Shown in pieces: positions 32,409-40,784 of a DNA stretch of 45,181 nucleotides. The position numbers were made by a program, and so were the translations under genes. The first letter of the stretch is position 1; the number at the start of each line of letters is the position of its first letter. This stretch comes from an uncultured Erysipelotrichaceae bacterium (lineage in GTDB: Bacteria; Bacillota_I; Bacilli_A; Erysipelotrichales; Erysipelotrichaceae): NCBI GenBank assembly GCA_902786245.1, contig CADABS010000020.1, positions 1-45,181 on the forward strand, given 5' to 3'. The notes below the pieces were generated by a model. That model made no database searches. It had not been told where the DNA came from and saw only the letters and a list, made by a program, of their open reading frames with translations.

Positions 32409-32944
32409 CAAAGATCATCGGTTCCAAACAGACATTTCTCGAGGCGGACAATGAAACCGCCATGGAGTTTCTCAATACGGTTGCGGATATCACCCGGGTC
32501 CCGGAATACCGGAAACTGATGGAATATACGCACCATAACAGCACGACCCGCTTTCAGCACTGCCTCAATGTCGCCTGGTATTCCTTTCTCTGGTGCAAAA
32601 ACGGAAATCTGGACTATGTCAGCGCAGCCAGAGGGGGAATGCTGCATGACTTCTATCTCTATGACACAAAGGAATTCCGCAAGACCGGGGCCAGCCATAA
32701 CGTCGTGCATCCCCGCCAGGCGCTCTCCAATGCGAAGAAATACTTCGAAGTGAATGAGATCATGGAAGACTGCATACTCAATCACATGTGGCCTTCCGGC
32801 AAGGGCAAGCCGCATACGGTTGAAGGATTCGTCGTATCCGCTGCCGATAAATACTGTGCATCCCTGGAATGGGGATCGAAGAAAGCACAGCAGATCGTAC
32901 CGCTGATCCGGGAACTGATCGGCGAAGGCGATGAAGAACAGTGA
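32405..32944 (+). CDS. HD-domain phosphohydrolase
   Basis: 179 residues. Metal-binding HD pattern: RFQHCLNVAWYSF (first His), GMLHDFYLYD (His-Asp pair), then HVVHPRQAL and LNHMWP (further His). The size and pattern match the small HD proteins following gpsA or other housekeeping genes in Firmicutes; nucleotide or phosphate-ester hydrolysis is the family expectation. The start is TTG, overlapping the gpsA stop (TTGA), supported by GGAGG about 8 bases upstream. Confidence 0.85.
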   Translation: MTKIIGSKQTFLEADNETAMEFLNTVADITRVPEYRKLMEYTHHNSTTRFQHCLNVAWYSFLWCKNGNLDYVSAARGGMLHDFYLYDTKEFRKTGASHNVVHPRQALSNAKKYFEVNEIMEDCILNHMWPSGKGKPHTVEGFVVSAADKYCASLEWGSKKAQQIVPLIRELIGEGDEEQ

Positions 32945-32969
32945 ACCGCAGAGATGCGGTTTTCTTTTT
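32944..32969 (+). terminator. Terminator of the cmk-der-gpsA-HD operon
   Basis: AACCGCA (32944-32950), loop GAGA, TGCGGTT (32955-32961), then TTCTTTTT. Confidence 0.85.
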
Positions 32970-33028
32970 GTTTCTGCACCGCAGACGCTGAAAAAAATGA
33001 AACATGCATACATTCATGAGCGCGTACA

Positions 33029-33057
33029 TTGTTGAATATACGGAAACCAAGTATAAT
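33029..33057 (+). promoter_or_regulatory. Promoter of the GH4 gene
   Basis: TTGTTG (33029-33034), 17-bp spacer, TATAAT (33052-33057). I looked for a cre site and saw none that was convincing. Confidence 0.6.
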
Positions 33058-33087
33058 TTAGATATCATAAGGAGAAAATAAAACATC

Positions 33088-34485
33088 ATGGAAAAGAAAC
33101 CCGTTAAAATCGTAACGATCGGCGGCGGCTCCAGCTATACGCCGGAACTCATGGAAGGCTTTATCAAGCGCTATGAAGAACTGCCAATCAGAGAGATCTG
33201 GCTCTGCGACATCGAAGACGGCAGGGAAAAGCTCGAGATCGTCGGTGCCATGGCCCAGCGCATGTGGGATGCCACACCGTATGATGTCAAGGTCCATCTG
33301 ACATTGAACCGCAGAGAAGCTCTGCCGGATGCGGACTTCGTCACGACCCAGTTCCGTGTCGGTCTGCTCAATGCCCGTATCAAGGATGAGCGCATTCCGC
33401 TGTCCTATGGCATGCTCGGTCAGGAAACCAACGGTGCCGGCGGCATGTTCAAGGCATTCCGTACGATCCCGGTCATCCTCGGCATCATCGAAGATATGAA
33501 GGAACTCTGCCCGAATGCATGGCTGATCAACTTCACCAATCCGTCCGGCATGGTCACCGAAGCAGCGATCAAATGGGGCGGCTGGAAGAAGACTGTCGGT
33601 CTGTGCAATGTGCCGGTAGGCGCACTGCTCAAAGAACCGCCGCAGTTCGGTCTGACCGAGCGTGAATGCATTCATCAGTTTGCAGGTCTCAACCATTTCC
33701 ATTATCACAGAGTATCGGATCAGGCCGGCAATGACCTGACCGACAAGCTGATCGACAATATGTATGATCCGACCGTCGATGACGGAACACCTGCCAATAT
33801 CTTTGAATGCAAGTTCCTCAAGGATCACCTCAAGCAGATCCAGCTGATTCCGTGCGGATACCACCGCTATTACTACATGCACGATGAAATGCTCAAGCAT
33901 GCCATCGAAGAATTCAATACGGTCGGCACCAGAGCCCAGCAGGTCAAGCAGACCGAAGCGGAACTGTTCGAACTGTACAAGGATCCGAATCTGAACTATA
34001 AACCGGAACAGCTCTCCAAGAGAGGCGGCGCGCATTACTCTGATGCGGCATGCGAATGCATCTCTTCCATCTACAATGACAAGAGAACGCATATGGTCGT
34101 TTCCACCCAGAACAACGGCGCGATCGCCGATCTGCCGTATGACTGTATCGTTGAGATTTCTTCGATCATCACCGGCAGAGGACCGATGCCGCTGACATGG
34201 GGCAGCTTCCATCCGTCTGAAAGAGGCTGGGTCCAGATCATGAAGGCCATGGAAGAATGCACGATCGAAGCAGCCATCACCGGCAACTACGGTCTGGCAC
34301 TGGCGGCGTTCGAAATGAACCCGCAGGTCGAACACGGCAAGGTTGCCCAGACAGTCCTGGATGAACTGCTTGTTGCCCACGAGAAGTATCTGCCGCAGTT
34401 TGCGGATAAGATCGCCGAGCTCAAGGCAGCCGGTGTCTATCCGAAAGATCCTGTCGTCCAGGATCTGCTCGCAAACGGATTATGA
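33088..34485 (+). CDS. Glycoside hydrolase family 4, 6-phospho-beta-glucosidase-like
   Basis: NAD- and metal-dependent GH4 enzyme that splits phosphorylated disaccharides taken up by PTS. 465 residues. NAD fold IGGGSSYTPELMEGF (about 11-25), LCDIEDG, TTQFRVGLLNARIKDERIPL, QETNGAGGMFKAFRTIPV, INFTNPSGMVTEA, GLCNVPVG (metal-ligand Cys about 173) and AGLNHFHYHRV (metal-ligand His about 202). These match the 6-phospho-beta-glucosidase branch (LicH/CelF-like) better than alpha-glucosidases. AAGGAG is 13 bases from the ATG, a long spacing. No PTS genes are adjacent, so the inducing sugar is unknown. Confidence 0.92.
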   Translation: MEKKPVKIVTIGGGSSYTPELMEGFIKRYEELPIREIWLCDIEDGREKLEIVGAMAQRMWDATPYDVKVHLTLNRREALPDADFVTTQFRVGLLNARIKDERIPLSYGMLGQETNGAGGMFKAFRTIPVILGIIEDMKELCPNAWLINFTNPSGMVTEAAIKWGGWKKTVGLCNVPVGALLKEPPQFGLTERECIHQFAGLNHFHYHRVSDQAGNDLTDKLIDNMYDPTVDDGTPANIFECKFLKDHLKQIQLIPCGYHRYYYMHDEMLKHAIEEFNTVGTRAQQVKQTEAELFELYKDPNLNYKPEQLSKRGGAHYSDAACECISSIYNDKRTHMVVSTQNNGAIADLPYDCIVEISSIITGRGPMPLTWGSFHPSERGWVQIMKAMEECTIEAAITGNYGLALAAFEMNPQVEHGKVAQTVLDELLVAHEKYLPQFADKIAELKAAGVYPKDPVVQDLLANGL

Positions 34486-34492
34486 TCCGCAG

Positions 34493-34518
34493 GCCGGGGA
34501 GTCCGCTCCCCGGCTTTT
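34493..34518 (+). terminator. Terminator after the GH4 gene
   Basis: GCCGGGGAG (34493-34501), loop TCCG, CTCCCCGGC (34506-34514), then TTTT. Confidence 0.9.
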
Positions 34519-34534
34519 CCTCATATAAAGGGCT

Positions 34535-35587
34535 ATGACATTTCAGATACGCAATGACAAACTGGAGAAATACGAAGGACGTGATACGCATGTAGCGGTT
34601 CCGGAAGGAATCGTTTCCATTGCGGATTACGCTTTTTACGGTGCTGCAGACATGAAGCAGATCACGCTGCCTTCCTCATTGAAGGAAATCGGATCCAATG
34701 CCTTCTATGACTGCGAAGCCCTGCAAGAAGTACGGATGCCCGATAGCGTAGCGTATATCGGCAGTGCACTGTTTTCCCGCTGCCATGGACTGAAGAAGGT
34801 CATACTTTCGGATGCGCTGACATCGCTGCCGAAGATCCTGTTCTATCAATGCGATGCTCTTGAGGAAATACAGTTCCCGCGGAATCTGAAAAAGATCTCC
34901 CGGGCCTGTTTCCAGCAGGCCCATGGTCTGAAGAATGTGCTTCTGCCCGACAGAGTCGAAGTCATTGAAGAAAATGCCTTCGATGACTGCACTGGCCTGG
35001 AACAGATCCATCTTCCCGCGCATCTGAAGACACTCGGAAACAATGTATTCTATCAATGTTCTTCCCTGAAAGAACTGAATCTGCCGGAATCTCTTGTAAA
35101 CATCGGAACCGGTGCTTTTGAGACAAGGGGAAGGCTGCGGCTGATTGTTCCGGAAGGTCTGCATATCCATCCGAAGATGCTCGACAACAACTGGAATATG
35201 TACTGGAACTTCGGCTCCAACGGCCGCTATAACGGAAAGAACGAAGAGAATTACAATCTCGTCAGGTCCGTTATTCCCGATGTAACGCTGCGGGAATGGA
35301 AGCCGGCTGCCCGCTGTATTCTCTGTATCAACTATCTGGAATCCGGCAGTACGGACAATCCGGAATATGACACCTGGATCAAAGACAATCATGCAGTCCT
35401 GCTGGATACATGCCTGAAAGAAAAGCGCTATGATGCGCTGTATGCGGGATGTAAGAGAAATGCATTTCCCCCGGAGAGTATTTCCAATGCCCTGATGCAT
35501 ATACAGGATCCGGCTGTCAAAGCAAAGATCATGGCCCTGGATCATGCGAAAGAAGAAAGTCTGGAAGATCTGTTTGATCTGCTGTAG
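34535..35587 (+). CDS. Cytoplasmic BspA-type leucine-rich-repeat protein
   Basis: 350 residues. About eight LRR_5 (BspA/Treponema pallidum type) repeats of 22-23 residues span roughly 20-215, with the pattern ITLPSSLKEIGSNAFYDC, VRMPDSVAYIGSALFSRC, IQFPRNLKKISRACFQQA, IHLPAHLKTLGNNVFYQC, LNLPESLVNIGTGAFE. The remaining 135 residues are helical and Cys-containing, with repeats of ARCILCINYLE type. There is no signal peptide, unlike most BspA-type surface proteins, so it is likely a cytosolic binding protein. The start has no real ribosome site (AAAGGG only 2 bases away); TATAAA at 34524-34529 would place transcription at about the ATG, so a leaderless message is possible. It directly precedes VWA and MoxR genes. 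Confidence 0.85.
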   Translation: MTFQIRNDKLEKYEGRDTHVAVPEGIVSIADYAFYGAADMKQITLPSSLKEIGSNAFYDCEALQEVRMPDSVAYIGSALFSRCHGLKKVILSDALTSLPKILFYQCDALEEIQFPRNLKKISRACFQQAHGLKNVLLPDRVEVIEENAFDDCTGLEQIHLPAHLKTLGNNVFYQCSSLKELNLPESLVNIGTGAFETRGRLRLIVPEGLHIHPKMLDNNWNMYWNFGSNGRYNGKNEENYNLVRSVIPDVTLREWKPAARCILCINYLESGSTDNPEYDTWIKDNHAVLLDTCLKEKRYDALYAGCKRNAFPPESISNALMHIQDPAVKAKIMALDHAKEESLEDLFDLL

Positions 35588-35601
35588 AAAAGAGAAAAGA
35601 C

Positions 35602-37035
35602 ATGGATGAAGAACTGCAGGCGGTCGCTGAAGACATATTCAGAGATGTCATCGCCTCATTGACATTGCGGCTGCGGTTTATGGACATTGCCCTGAACCGT
35701 TTCATCTTCGTACCGGATGCGGTCGATTACCGCTGTGACGGCAGGTTCTTTCATTATTCTCCGGTCGCCGTGATCAAGACCTTCCGCAATGACCGCAATG
35801 CCCTGGCAAGGGGATATCTGCACAGTGTCCTGCACTGTGTTTTCCAGCATCCGTTCTTTGCGGAAAACCAGAGGCCTTCGCTCTATGATCTTGCCTGCGA
35901 TATCGAAACCGAAAACGTGATCCTATCGCTTGGCATTGAGAGTCTTGAAAGCAGAAAAGATGAAGACATGCGCAGGGCGATTGCCTGGCTGCGGGAAAGG
36001 GTACCCGTCTTTACCGCCGCCTCGATCTGCCGGTATCTGGAAACAATCGAGAATGACCGGGTGAAATGGATGAGCCAGATCTTCCGCTTTGACATGCATG
36101 AAGACTGGTATCATCTGCGCAATGTCACCGGATCAAGAGAACAGCTCTATGGCGAAGAAAACCGCGATGATCCGGCCGCTGCCGGAAACAATCTGTTTGA
36201 AGGGGCATCGCACGATACCGGTGAAAAGAGTCCGCTGCAGGGAAAAGAAGAAGATGCGCTGATAGAGAAGACGGCAAACCGTCTGAAAGACTGGCAGGAG
36301 ATTTCCGAGAAAATCGAAATGGATCTCGAACTGTTCCAAAAGGAAAACGGAAATACCGAAGCACTGGTACAGTCGCTGAAGCAGCTGCACCGGGAGAAAT
36401 ACGATTACGGTACGTTCCTGAAAAAGTTCATGCGCAGCGGCGAAAAGATGCAGATCAATGATGCCGAATTTGAGCCGATTTTCTATACCTACGGACTTTC
36501 GCTCTACGGCAATCTGCCGCTGATCGAAGCGCTGGAAACCAAAGAGACAGCCGGGATCAGGGAACTGGTCATTGCCATCGATACATCGGGTTCCGTGCAG
36601 GGAGATATCGTTCAGTCCTTTCTGCAGAAAACCTATGATCTGCTGATGCAGAGGGAACACTTCTTTGGCAGGTATACGGTATATATCATACAGTGCGATA
36701 TGGTCATCCGCGATATCGCCGTGATCGACAGCAGGCAGAAGTTTGAGGCCTATATCCAAGATACCGGGATCAAGGGTCTTGGCGGAACGGATTTCCGGCC
36801 GGTATTCCGCTGGATCGATGAACAGATCCGGAGCGGTGCCATGCGCCGTCTGCAGGGACTGCTGTATTACACCGACGGCGACGGAGCCTATCCGGGACAG
36901 AAACCGCCGTACAAGACCGCATTTCTGTTTCCGCCCGGAAACAAAGACATAAATGTACCGCCATGGGCAATCAGATACAATCTGGAAGAAGGAGAAACCG
37001 CACATGCATATTCAGGACGCGAAGAATCAGATTAA
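35602..37035 (+). CDS. VWA-domain protein with degenerate metallopeptidase-like N-terminus
   Basis: 477 residues. The N-terminal part (about 1-160) has LHSVLHCVFQHPFF (about 72-85), the DUF2201-type position where peptidases carry HExxH; here the Glu is Ser, so catalysis is unlikely. The centre is charged and partly coiled coil. The C-terminal von Willebrand A domain has an intact MIDAS: DTSGS (about 326-330), the Thr in GLGGTDFRPVF (about 392-402) and Asp in YYTDGDG. Such proteins pair with MoxR-type ATPases as substrate adaptors. ATG 35602 has only a weak GAGAAAAGA site. It overlaps the ATPase gene by 32 bases. Confidence 0.85.
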   Translation: MDEELQAVAEDIFRDVIASLTLRLRFMDIALNRFIFVPDAVDYRCDGRFFHYSPVAVIKTFRNDRNALARGYLHSVLHCVFQHPFFAENQRPSLYDLACDIETENVILSLGIESLESRKDEDMRRAIAWLRERVPVFTAASICRYLETIENDRVKWMSQIFRFDMHEDWYHLRNVTGSREQLYGEENRDDPAAAGNNLFEGASHDTGEKSPLQGKEEDALIEKTANRLKDWQEISEKIEMDLELFQKENGNTEALVQSLKQLHREKYDYGTFLKKFMRSGEKMQINDAEFEPIFYTYGLSLYGNLPLIEALETKETAGIRELVIAIDTSGSVQGDIVQSFLQKTYDLLMQREHFFGRYTVYIIQCDMVIRDIAVIDSRQKFEAYIQDTGIKGLGGTDFRPVFRWIDEQIRSGAMRRLQGLLYYTDGDGAYPGQKPPYKTAFLFPPGNKDINVPPWAIRYNLEEGETAHAYSGREESD

Positions 37036-38458
37036 AAACGCAGTGCTGGCATACAGCGCCAGAGATCCCTACGGGCATCTGCGCATCCCCGTGAACAAGC
37101 AGAGACCGGTATTCCTGGTCGGTGCACCGGGTATCGGAAAAACCGCGATCGTTGAGCAGATCGCGCAGGAACTCGACCTTGCCTATGTTTCCTATTCCAT
37201 GACCCATCATACAAGGCAGAGCGCCCTGGGTCTGCCGTATATCACGGAAAAGCAGTACGGCGGGGAAACATACAGCGTATCGGAATATACGATGAGCGAG
37301 ATCCTTTCCAGCGTCTATGACGAAATGGAGAAGACGGGCAGAAAGCAGGGCATCCTGTTTCTCGATGAGATCAACTGCGTCTCCGAGACGCTGGCACCGT
37401 CGATGCTGCAGTTTCTGCAGTACAAGACATTCGGAAGACACCGGGTGCCGGACGGCTGGATCGTCGTCACGGCAGGCAATCCGCCGGAATACAACGACGC
37501 GGTCAGAGAATATGACATCGCCATGCTCGACCGTCTCAAGAAGATCGAAGTGGAACCGGATTATGAAGTATGGAAGAACTTTGCGGCAGAGACCGGCATC
37601 CATCCGGTGATCCTTTCCTATCTCTCGATCCGTCCCAATCATTTCTACAAAGTACAGGCAACCGTGGACGGCAAGAGTTTTGTCACGGCCCGTTCCTGGG
37701 ATGATCTGGGACAGATGATCACGCTGTATGAGGAGATGGGCATTCCCGTGGATAACAAGCTGATTCCCCAGTATATCCAGGATGAAGAGATCGCCCGCGA
37801 CTTTGCCAATTATTATGATCTCTACCGCAAATACCAGTCCGATTACAGACTTCCCGAGATCCTTGCCGGCAGAGCCCCGCAGGAGATCATCGAAAGGGCA
37901 AAGAACGCACCGTTCGATGAGCGTCTCTCCCTGATCTCCCTGATCATTTCTTCGCTCACGGATACCCTGGGCAATCTGATGATCCGGGAAGATGCCATGC
38001 GCAGAGTCCTGCTCGATGTCAAAGGAAAAGACATCGATCCCGATCTGCTCGATGAACTGATCGAACAGTACAATGCGGAAAGCGAAAAGACAGGCACTGC
38101 GGCAGAAGTGGAAACCGCATCCGAAGCCGGTCTGATCGCGGAATCGCTGGTCATGGAAGCAGATCCGAAAGACGCATTGAGAACGATGATTGCAGATCTC
38201 AAAGAAGACATGGAAAGCGGCAGTGCCGTCCTGGACAATGTATTTACGTTCTTCGAGGACTGCTTTGCCGGAAAATCGCAGGAGATGCTTATACTGGTCA
38301 GCGAACTGACCGTCCGCAAGCTCGTCTCGAGGTTTATCTACAGCCATGGCTGTGAGAAATACCAGATGTACAATGAACAGCTGCTGTTTGAAAAGACAGG
38401 CTCGGCGATCGATGAGCGGATCGATGCTCTGCATCTGCTGGAAATCGAAGAGGAATAA
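37004..38458 (+). CDS. MoxR-type AAA+ ATPase
   Basis: 484 residues. AAA+ core with Walker A GAPGIGKTAIVEQ (about 39-51), the MoxR-like VSYSMTHHTRQSALGLPYI loop, Walker B GILFLDEINCV (about 112-122), sensor 1 VTAGNPPEYN, and MLDRLKKIEVEPDY arginine-finger region. The C-terminal half is helical and acidic, perhaps for contact with partners. ATG 37004 has AAGGAG upstream and overlaps the VWA gene by 32 bases; the in-frame 36953 start is less likely. MoxR-VWA pairs act as chaperones or metal-insertion machines for specific clients; the client here is unknown, but the LRR protein is a candidate. Confidence 0.88.
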   Translation: MHIQDAKNQIKNAVLAYSARDPYGHLRIPVNKQRPVFLVGAPGIGKTAIVEQIAQELDLAYVSYSMTHHTRQSALGLPYITEKQYGGETYSVSEYTMSEILSSVYDEMEKTGRKQGILFLDEINCVSETLAPSMLQFLQYKTFGRHRVPDGWIVVTAGNPPEYNDAVREYDIAMLDRLKKIEVEPDYEVWKNFAAETGIHPVILSYLSIRPNHFYKVQATVDGKSFVTARSWDDLGQMITLYEEMGIPVDNKLIPQYIQDEEIARDFANYYDLYRKYQSDYRLPEILAGRAPQEIIERAKNAPFDERLSLISLIISSLTDTLGNLMIREDAMRRVLLDVKGKDIDPDLLDELIEQYNAESEKTGTAAEVETASEAGLIAESLVMEADPKDALRTMIADLKEDMESGSAVLDNVFTFFEDCFAGKSQEMLILVSELTVRKLVSRFIYSHGCEKYQMYNEQLLFEKTGSAIDERIDALHLLEIEEE

Positions 38459-38461
38459 ATC

Positions 38462-38908
38462 ATGGCAGAAATCACCAGCAGTGTACAGATCGTGCTGCCC
38501 CAGCATTGCAACGGGTATGCAAAGCCGCGTCTGTTCGGAGGACAGCTGATGACATGGATCGATGTCATCGCAGCGGTTGCCGCAAGAAGATTTACCGGAT
38601 GTCCGGTGACGACGCTGTGCGTTGACAACCTGACATTTCTGGAAGCGGCATATCTCAACGATACCGTCGTCCAGGAGGCATGCGTTACCTGGAGCGGCAG
38701 AACATCCCTGGAAGTCAGAGTCGATACCTATGTCGAACGGCTGAACGGCGAAAGAAAAAAGATCAACCGGGCATACTGTGTATTCGTAGCTCTGGATGAC
38801 AATGATCAGCCGTATGAATTCGGACGTAAATTCGTACCGGAAACCGAAGAAGAAGCAGATGAATACGCAGCCGCAGAAGCGCGCAGATGGATCCGCAAAA
38901 ACCGTTAG
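38462..38908 (+). CDS. Hotdog-fold acyl-CoA thioesterase
   Basis: 148 residues of the BACH/YciA-type hotdog family: PQHCNGYAKPRLFGGQLMTWIDVIAAVAARRFTG holds the N-x-x-x-x-x-x-FGG-x-hydrophobic-x-x-x-D catalytic helix pattern, and the second half is the antiparallel sheet ending in a basic helix. It hydrolyses acyl-CoA thioesters, substrate length unknown. It starts 3 bases after the MoxR gene (GAGG at 9 bases), so it is on the same transcript, though a functional link is not obvious. Confidence 0.87.
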   Translation: MAEITSSVQIVLPQHCNGYAKPRLFGGQLMTWIDVIAAVAARRFTGCPVTTLCVDNLTFLEAAYLNDTVVQEACVTWSGRTSLEVRVDTYVERLNGERKKINRAYCVFVALDDNDQPYEFGRKFVPETEEEADEYAAAEARRWIRKNR

Positions 38909-38916
38909 AAACAGGC

Positions 38917-38942
38917 AAAGCCGGCAGAAACGCCGGCTTTCT
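38917..38942 (+). terminator. Terminator of the LRR-VWA-MoxR-thioesterase unit
   Basis: AAAGCCGGC (38917-38925), loop AGAAAC, GCCGGCTTT (38932-38940), then CTT. Marks the end of the core region. Confidence 0.85.
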
Positions 38943-38957
38943 TCCGTTTTGTGACTG

Positions 38958-38994
38958 TAAACTATGTTTCCGTTCTTCGCAAACTATGTTTCCG
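38958..38994. repeat. 14-bp direct repeat, possible insertion-sequence end
   Basis: AAACTATGTTTCCG occurs at 38959-38972 and 38981-38994 (period 22). It follows the core terminator directly and covers the 3' end of the next gene. Repeats of this kind are seen at IS ends; no transposase is left here. Confidence 0.5.
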
Positions 38995-39472
38995 ACTCTT
39001 GCAAAATATTTATCTGCTGCGTTTCAATGACAGCTCTTTCCATTTTAACAAGATACTCTGCAGTTCCTTCTTCAAGTTTCTTTGTATCTGTAAGGTGAAA
39101 ACCGTGTGCCTCATAAAAACGAATCGCATCAGTGTTCTTCTCGATCGCCCACAGAAATGTGACCGGATAGTGTTCTTTGGCGTATTCGATCAATGCAGTT
39201 CCTATACCCTGATTCTGAAAGAAATAATCGACATATAATTCGGCGATTTCATTTCCCTCTATATGGATCAGTCCTTTTACGATCCCGTCATCATATACAA
39301 GCATATGATTCAGGATGCCGCTTTCAAGGTATTTCTTCGCTACAGGAAGCACCTGCAGTTCGCCGAATGAATAGGCGTCGTCCTGAAATATCGGACGGAA
39401 CTTCATCCGTTTCACAAAAACAAGGATCTCCGCAACTCTTGATGCATCTTCTTCTTTTGCTCTTCTGATCAT
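38984..39472 (-). CDS. GNAT-family N-acetyltransferase
   Basis: 162 residues beginning MIRRAKEEDASRVAEI. The acetyl-CoA-binding motif A is AELYVDYFFQNQGIGTALIEYAKEH, followed by WAIEKNTDAIRFYEAHGF, the usual C-terminal signature. Substrate unknown. An in-frame ATG at 39490 is an alternative start. The last ~15 residues (TQQINILQESET) are encoded across the direct repeat and probably replace the original tail. First gene of the AT-richer accessory region, convergent with the core operon. Confidence 0.85.
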   Translation of the reverse strand: MIRRAKEEDASRVAEILVFVKRMKFRPIFQDDAYSFGELQVLPVAKKYLESGILNHMLVYDDGIVKGLIHIEGNEIAELYVDYFFQNQGIGTALIEYAKEHYPVTFLWAIEKNTDAIRFYEAHGFHLTDTKKLEEGTAEYLVKMERAVIETQQINILQESET

Positions 39473-39566
39473 GTATGCTCCATTCTCCAAAAACTCCGAT
39501 ATCCCGACAAATGGGAATGATGCCGGTCAGCACGCATTTCTTTATGCCTTCTGCGGGTGCTGATGC

Positions 39567-39828
39567 TTATCTGTTGCCGCCTGCGTATTCACCGCAGCAT
39601 ATATCCAGCACCGTACGGGAGGGTTCCACCATTGCGTCTTCGTATTGTACGGTCCATCGAGGTGTCTTTTGTATCTCTCCGCTAAAAACATCCATACTGT
39701 CAATGGTTTCTCCGCTTTTGATCGGAAACCCGTTTTCAAACTGATAGCTGGCGATATTATACGCATAAGCAGCGACATGACTTGGTTTTAAGCTCCCTGT
39801 AGTAGTTTTCTGTTTTGAACTTATTCAT
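39567..39828 (-). pseudogene. Small frameshifted gene of unknown family
   Basis: ATG at 39828 starts MNKFKTENYYRELKTK, then the frame is lost; reading one base over continues SHVAAYAYNIASYQFENGF, PIKSGETIDSMDVFSG, EIQKTPRWTVQYEDAMV and VLDICCGEYAGGNR to a stop at 39567. The two parts join without a gap in the two frames, so a single-base deletion near 39781 is likely. The restored product would be about 87 residues. I do not recognise the family. Confidence 0.6.
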
Positions 39829-39881
39829 AGTTCTATCCCCATAAACTGGAATTGATCAATTGTCTCCAATGGTCCGTATCC

Positions 39882-40771
39882 TTATTTCTGTGTTATTTCA
39901 TATGTGTCCTTCTCAATAGAAAGATCAAATTCTTTTTTCTCTCCACTCGGCGACTCCAGTACGAGAACGGTCTTGCCGGCCTTCTTTAAATCGGCGTGCA
40001 CGAAAAATCGGCGTGCACGAAATAGTCTTTTACGCTATCTAGATATATTATTTTTACATTGCCGTATGTTTCGTCTGCAAGAGTAACCTGATAGGTATCA
40101 TCAAATACATGATCTTCACTGTTGCCCAGGATCTCCGTACTGTATACAGGCGGGTTTATAAGACCGATGACAGTCAGGATAATGACAGCGATTCCGCCGA
40201 TCACTGCTCCGGCTGTTTTGATCTTTCTGTCTTCAAATATCATCACAGGATACATGATCATCATGCAGGCACAGAACAGGCAAATAAGGATATACCTTGG
40301 TACATTAAACAGAAAATCCGAAAAATAAGTCTGATAGGAATAACCTGTCAGTACAATCATCGGCAATAGGATGAGATACCCCCACCATTTTCCTTTTTTC
40401 ATATAATAACCGATATAACCCATCGGAAGACAAAGAAGTGTCCAGATGAACCAATATCTGTAATATGTGAATATTCTCCATCCGTACGTATTAAAAGGTA
40501 CTTGAATCAAATAGACCAGCGGTTGGGAAATCAGGAAAAAAACAAAACATTTCAATGCGGAATCAATATTGGATTTGCTGTTCATGATAATAATGATGCC
40601 AAACAGTATCCATACTTCAAATGTTACCGTAATCGCATTGAAGGAAGTATAGTGAAGTTCCGGAATCATCGCAATCACTGCGGTCAGAATTCCCGCAGCT
40701 ATTGCGGATATAATCAATTCCGGCCACGTCAGATTTATTCCGCCGAACAATTTTTTCAGTGTTTTTATCAT
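39882..40771 (-). pseudogene. Membrane protein with C-terminus broken by a 17-bp duplication
   Basis: The readable frame (40771 to a stop at 39986) gives 261 residues: start MIKTLKKLFGGINL, then about seven membrane segments (LIISAIAAGILTAVIAMI to AVIGGIAVIILTVIGLI), then a C-terminal beta-type domain. It ends abruptly at YFVHADFSCTPI because a 17-bp unit is duplicated at 39988-40021. Removing one copy restores HADLKKAGKTVLVLESPSGE and EFDLSIEKDTYEITQK up to a stop at 39882. GAGG lies 8 bases before the ATG. Last gene of the four-gene unit; it may still make a membrane part. Function unknown. Confidence 0.75.
39988..40021. repeat. Perfect 17-bp tandem duplication
   Basis: AAATCGGCGTGCACGAA occurs twice in direct succession (39988-40004 and 40005-40021) and shifts the reading frame of the membrane protein gene. 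Confidence 0.95.
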
Positions 40772-40784
40772 AATAATTACCTCG

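Noticed and set aside
32970-33087. cre (CcpA) operator before the GH4 gene
   Set aside because: Several CG-centred stretches were compared with the cre consensus; each had four or more mismatches.
33058-34380. Long minus-strand open frame opposite the GH4 gene
   Set aside because: Antisense to a GH4 enzyme with all metal and NAD motifs.
36971-38506. Long minus-strand open frame opposite the MoxR gene
   Set aside because: Antisense shadow of the AAA+ gene; no family motif and no ribosome site.
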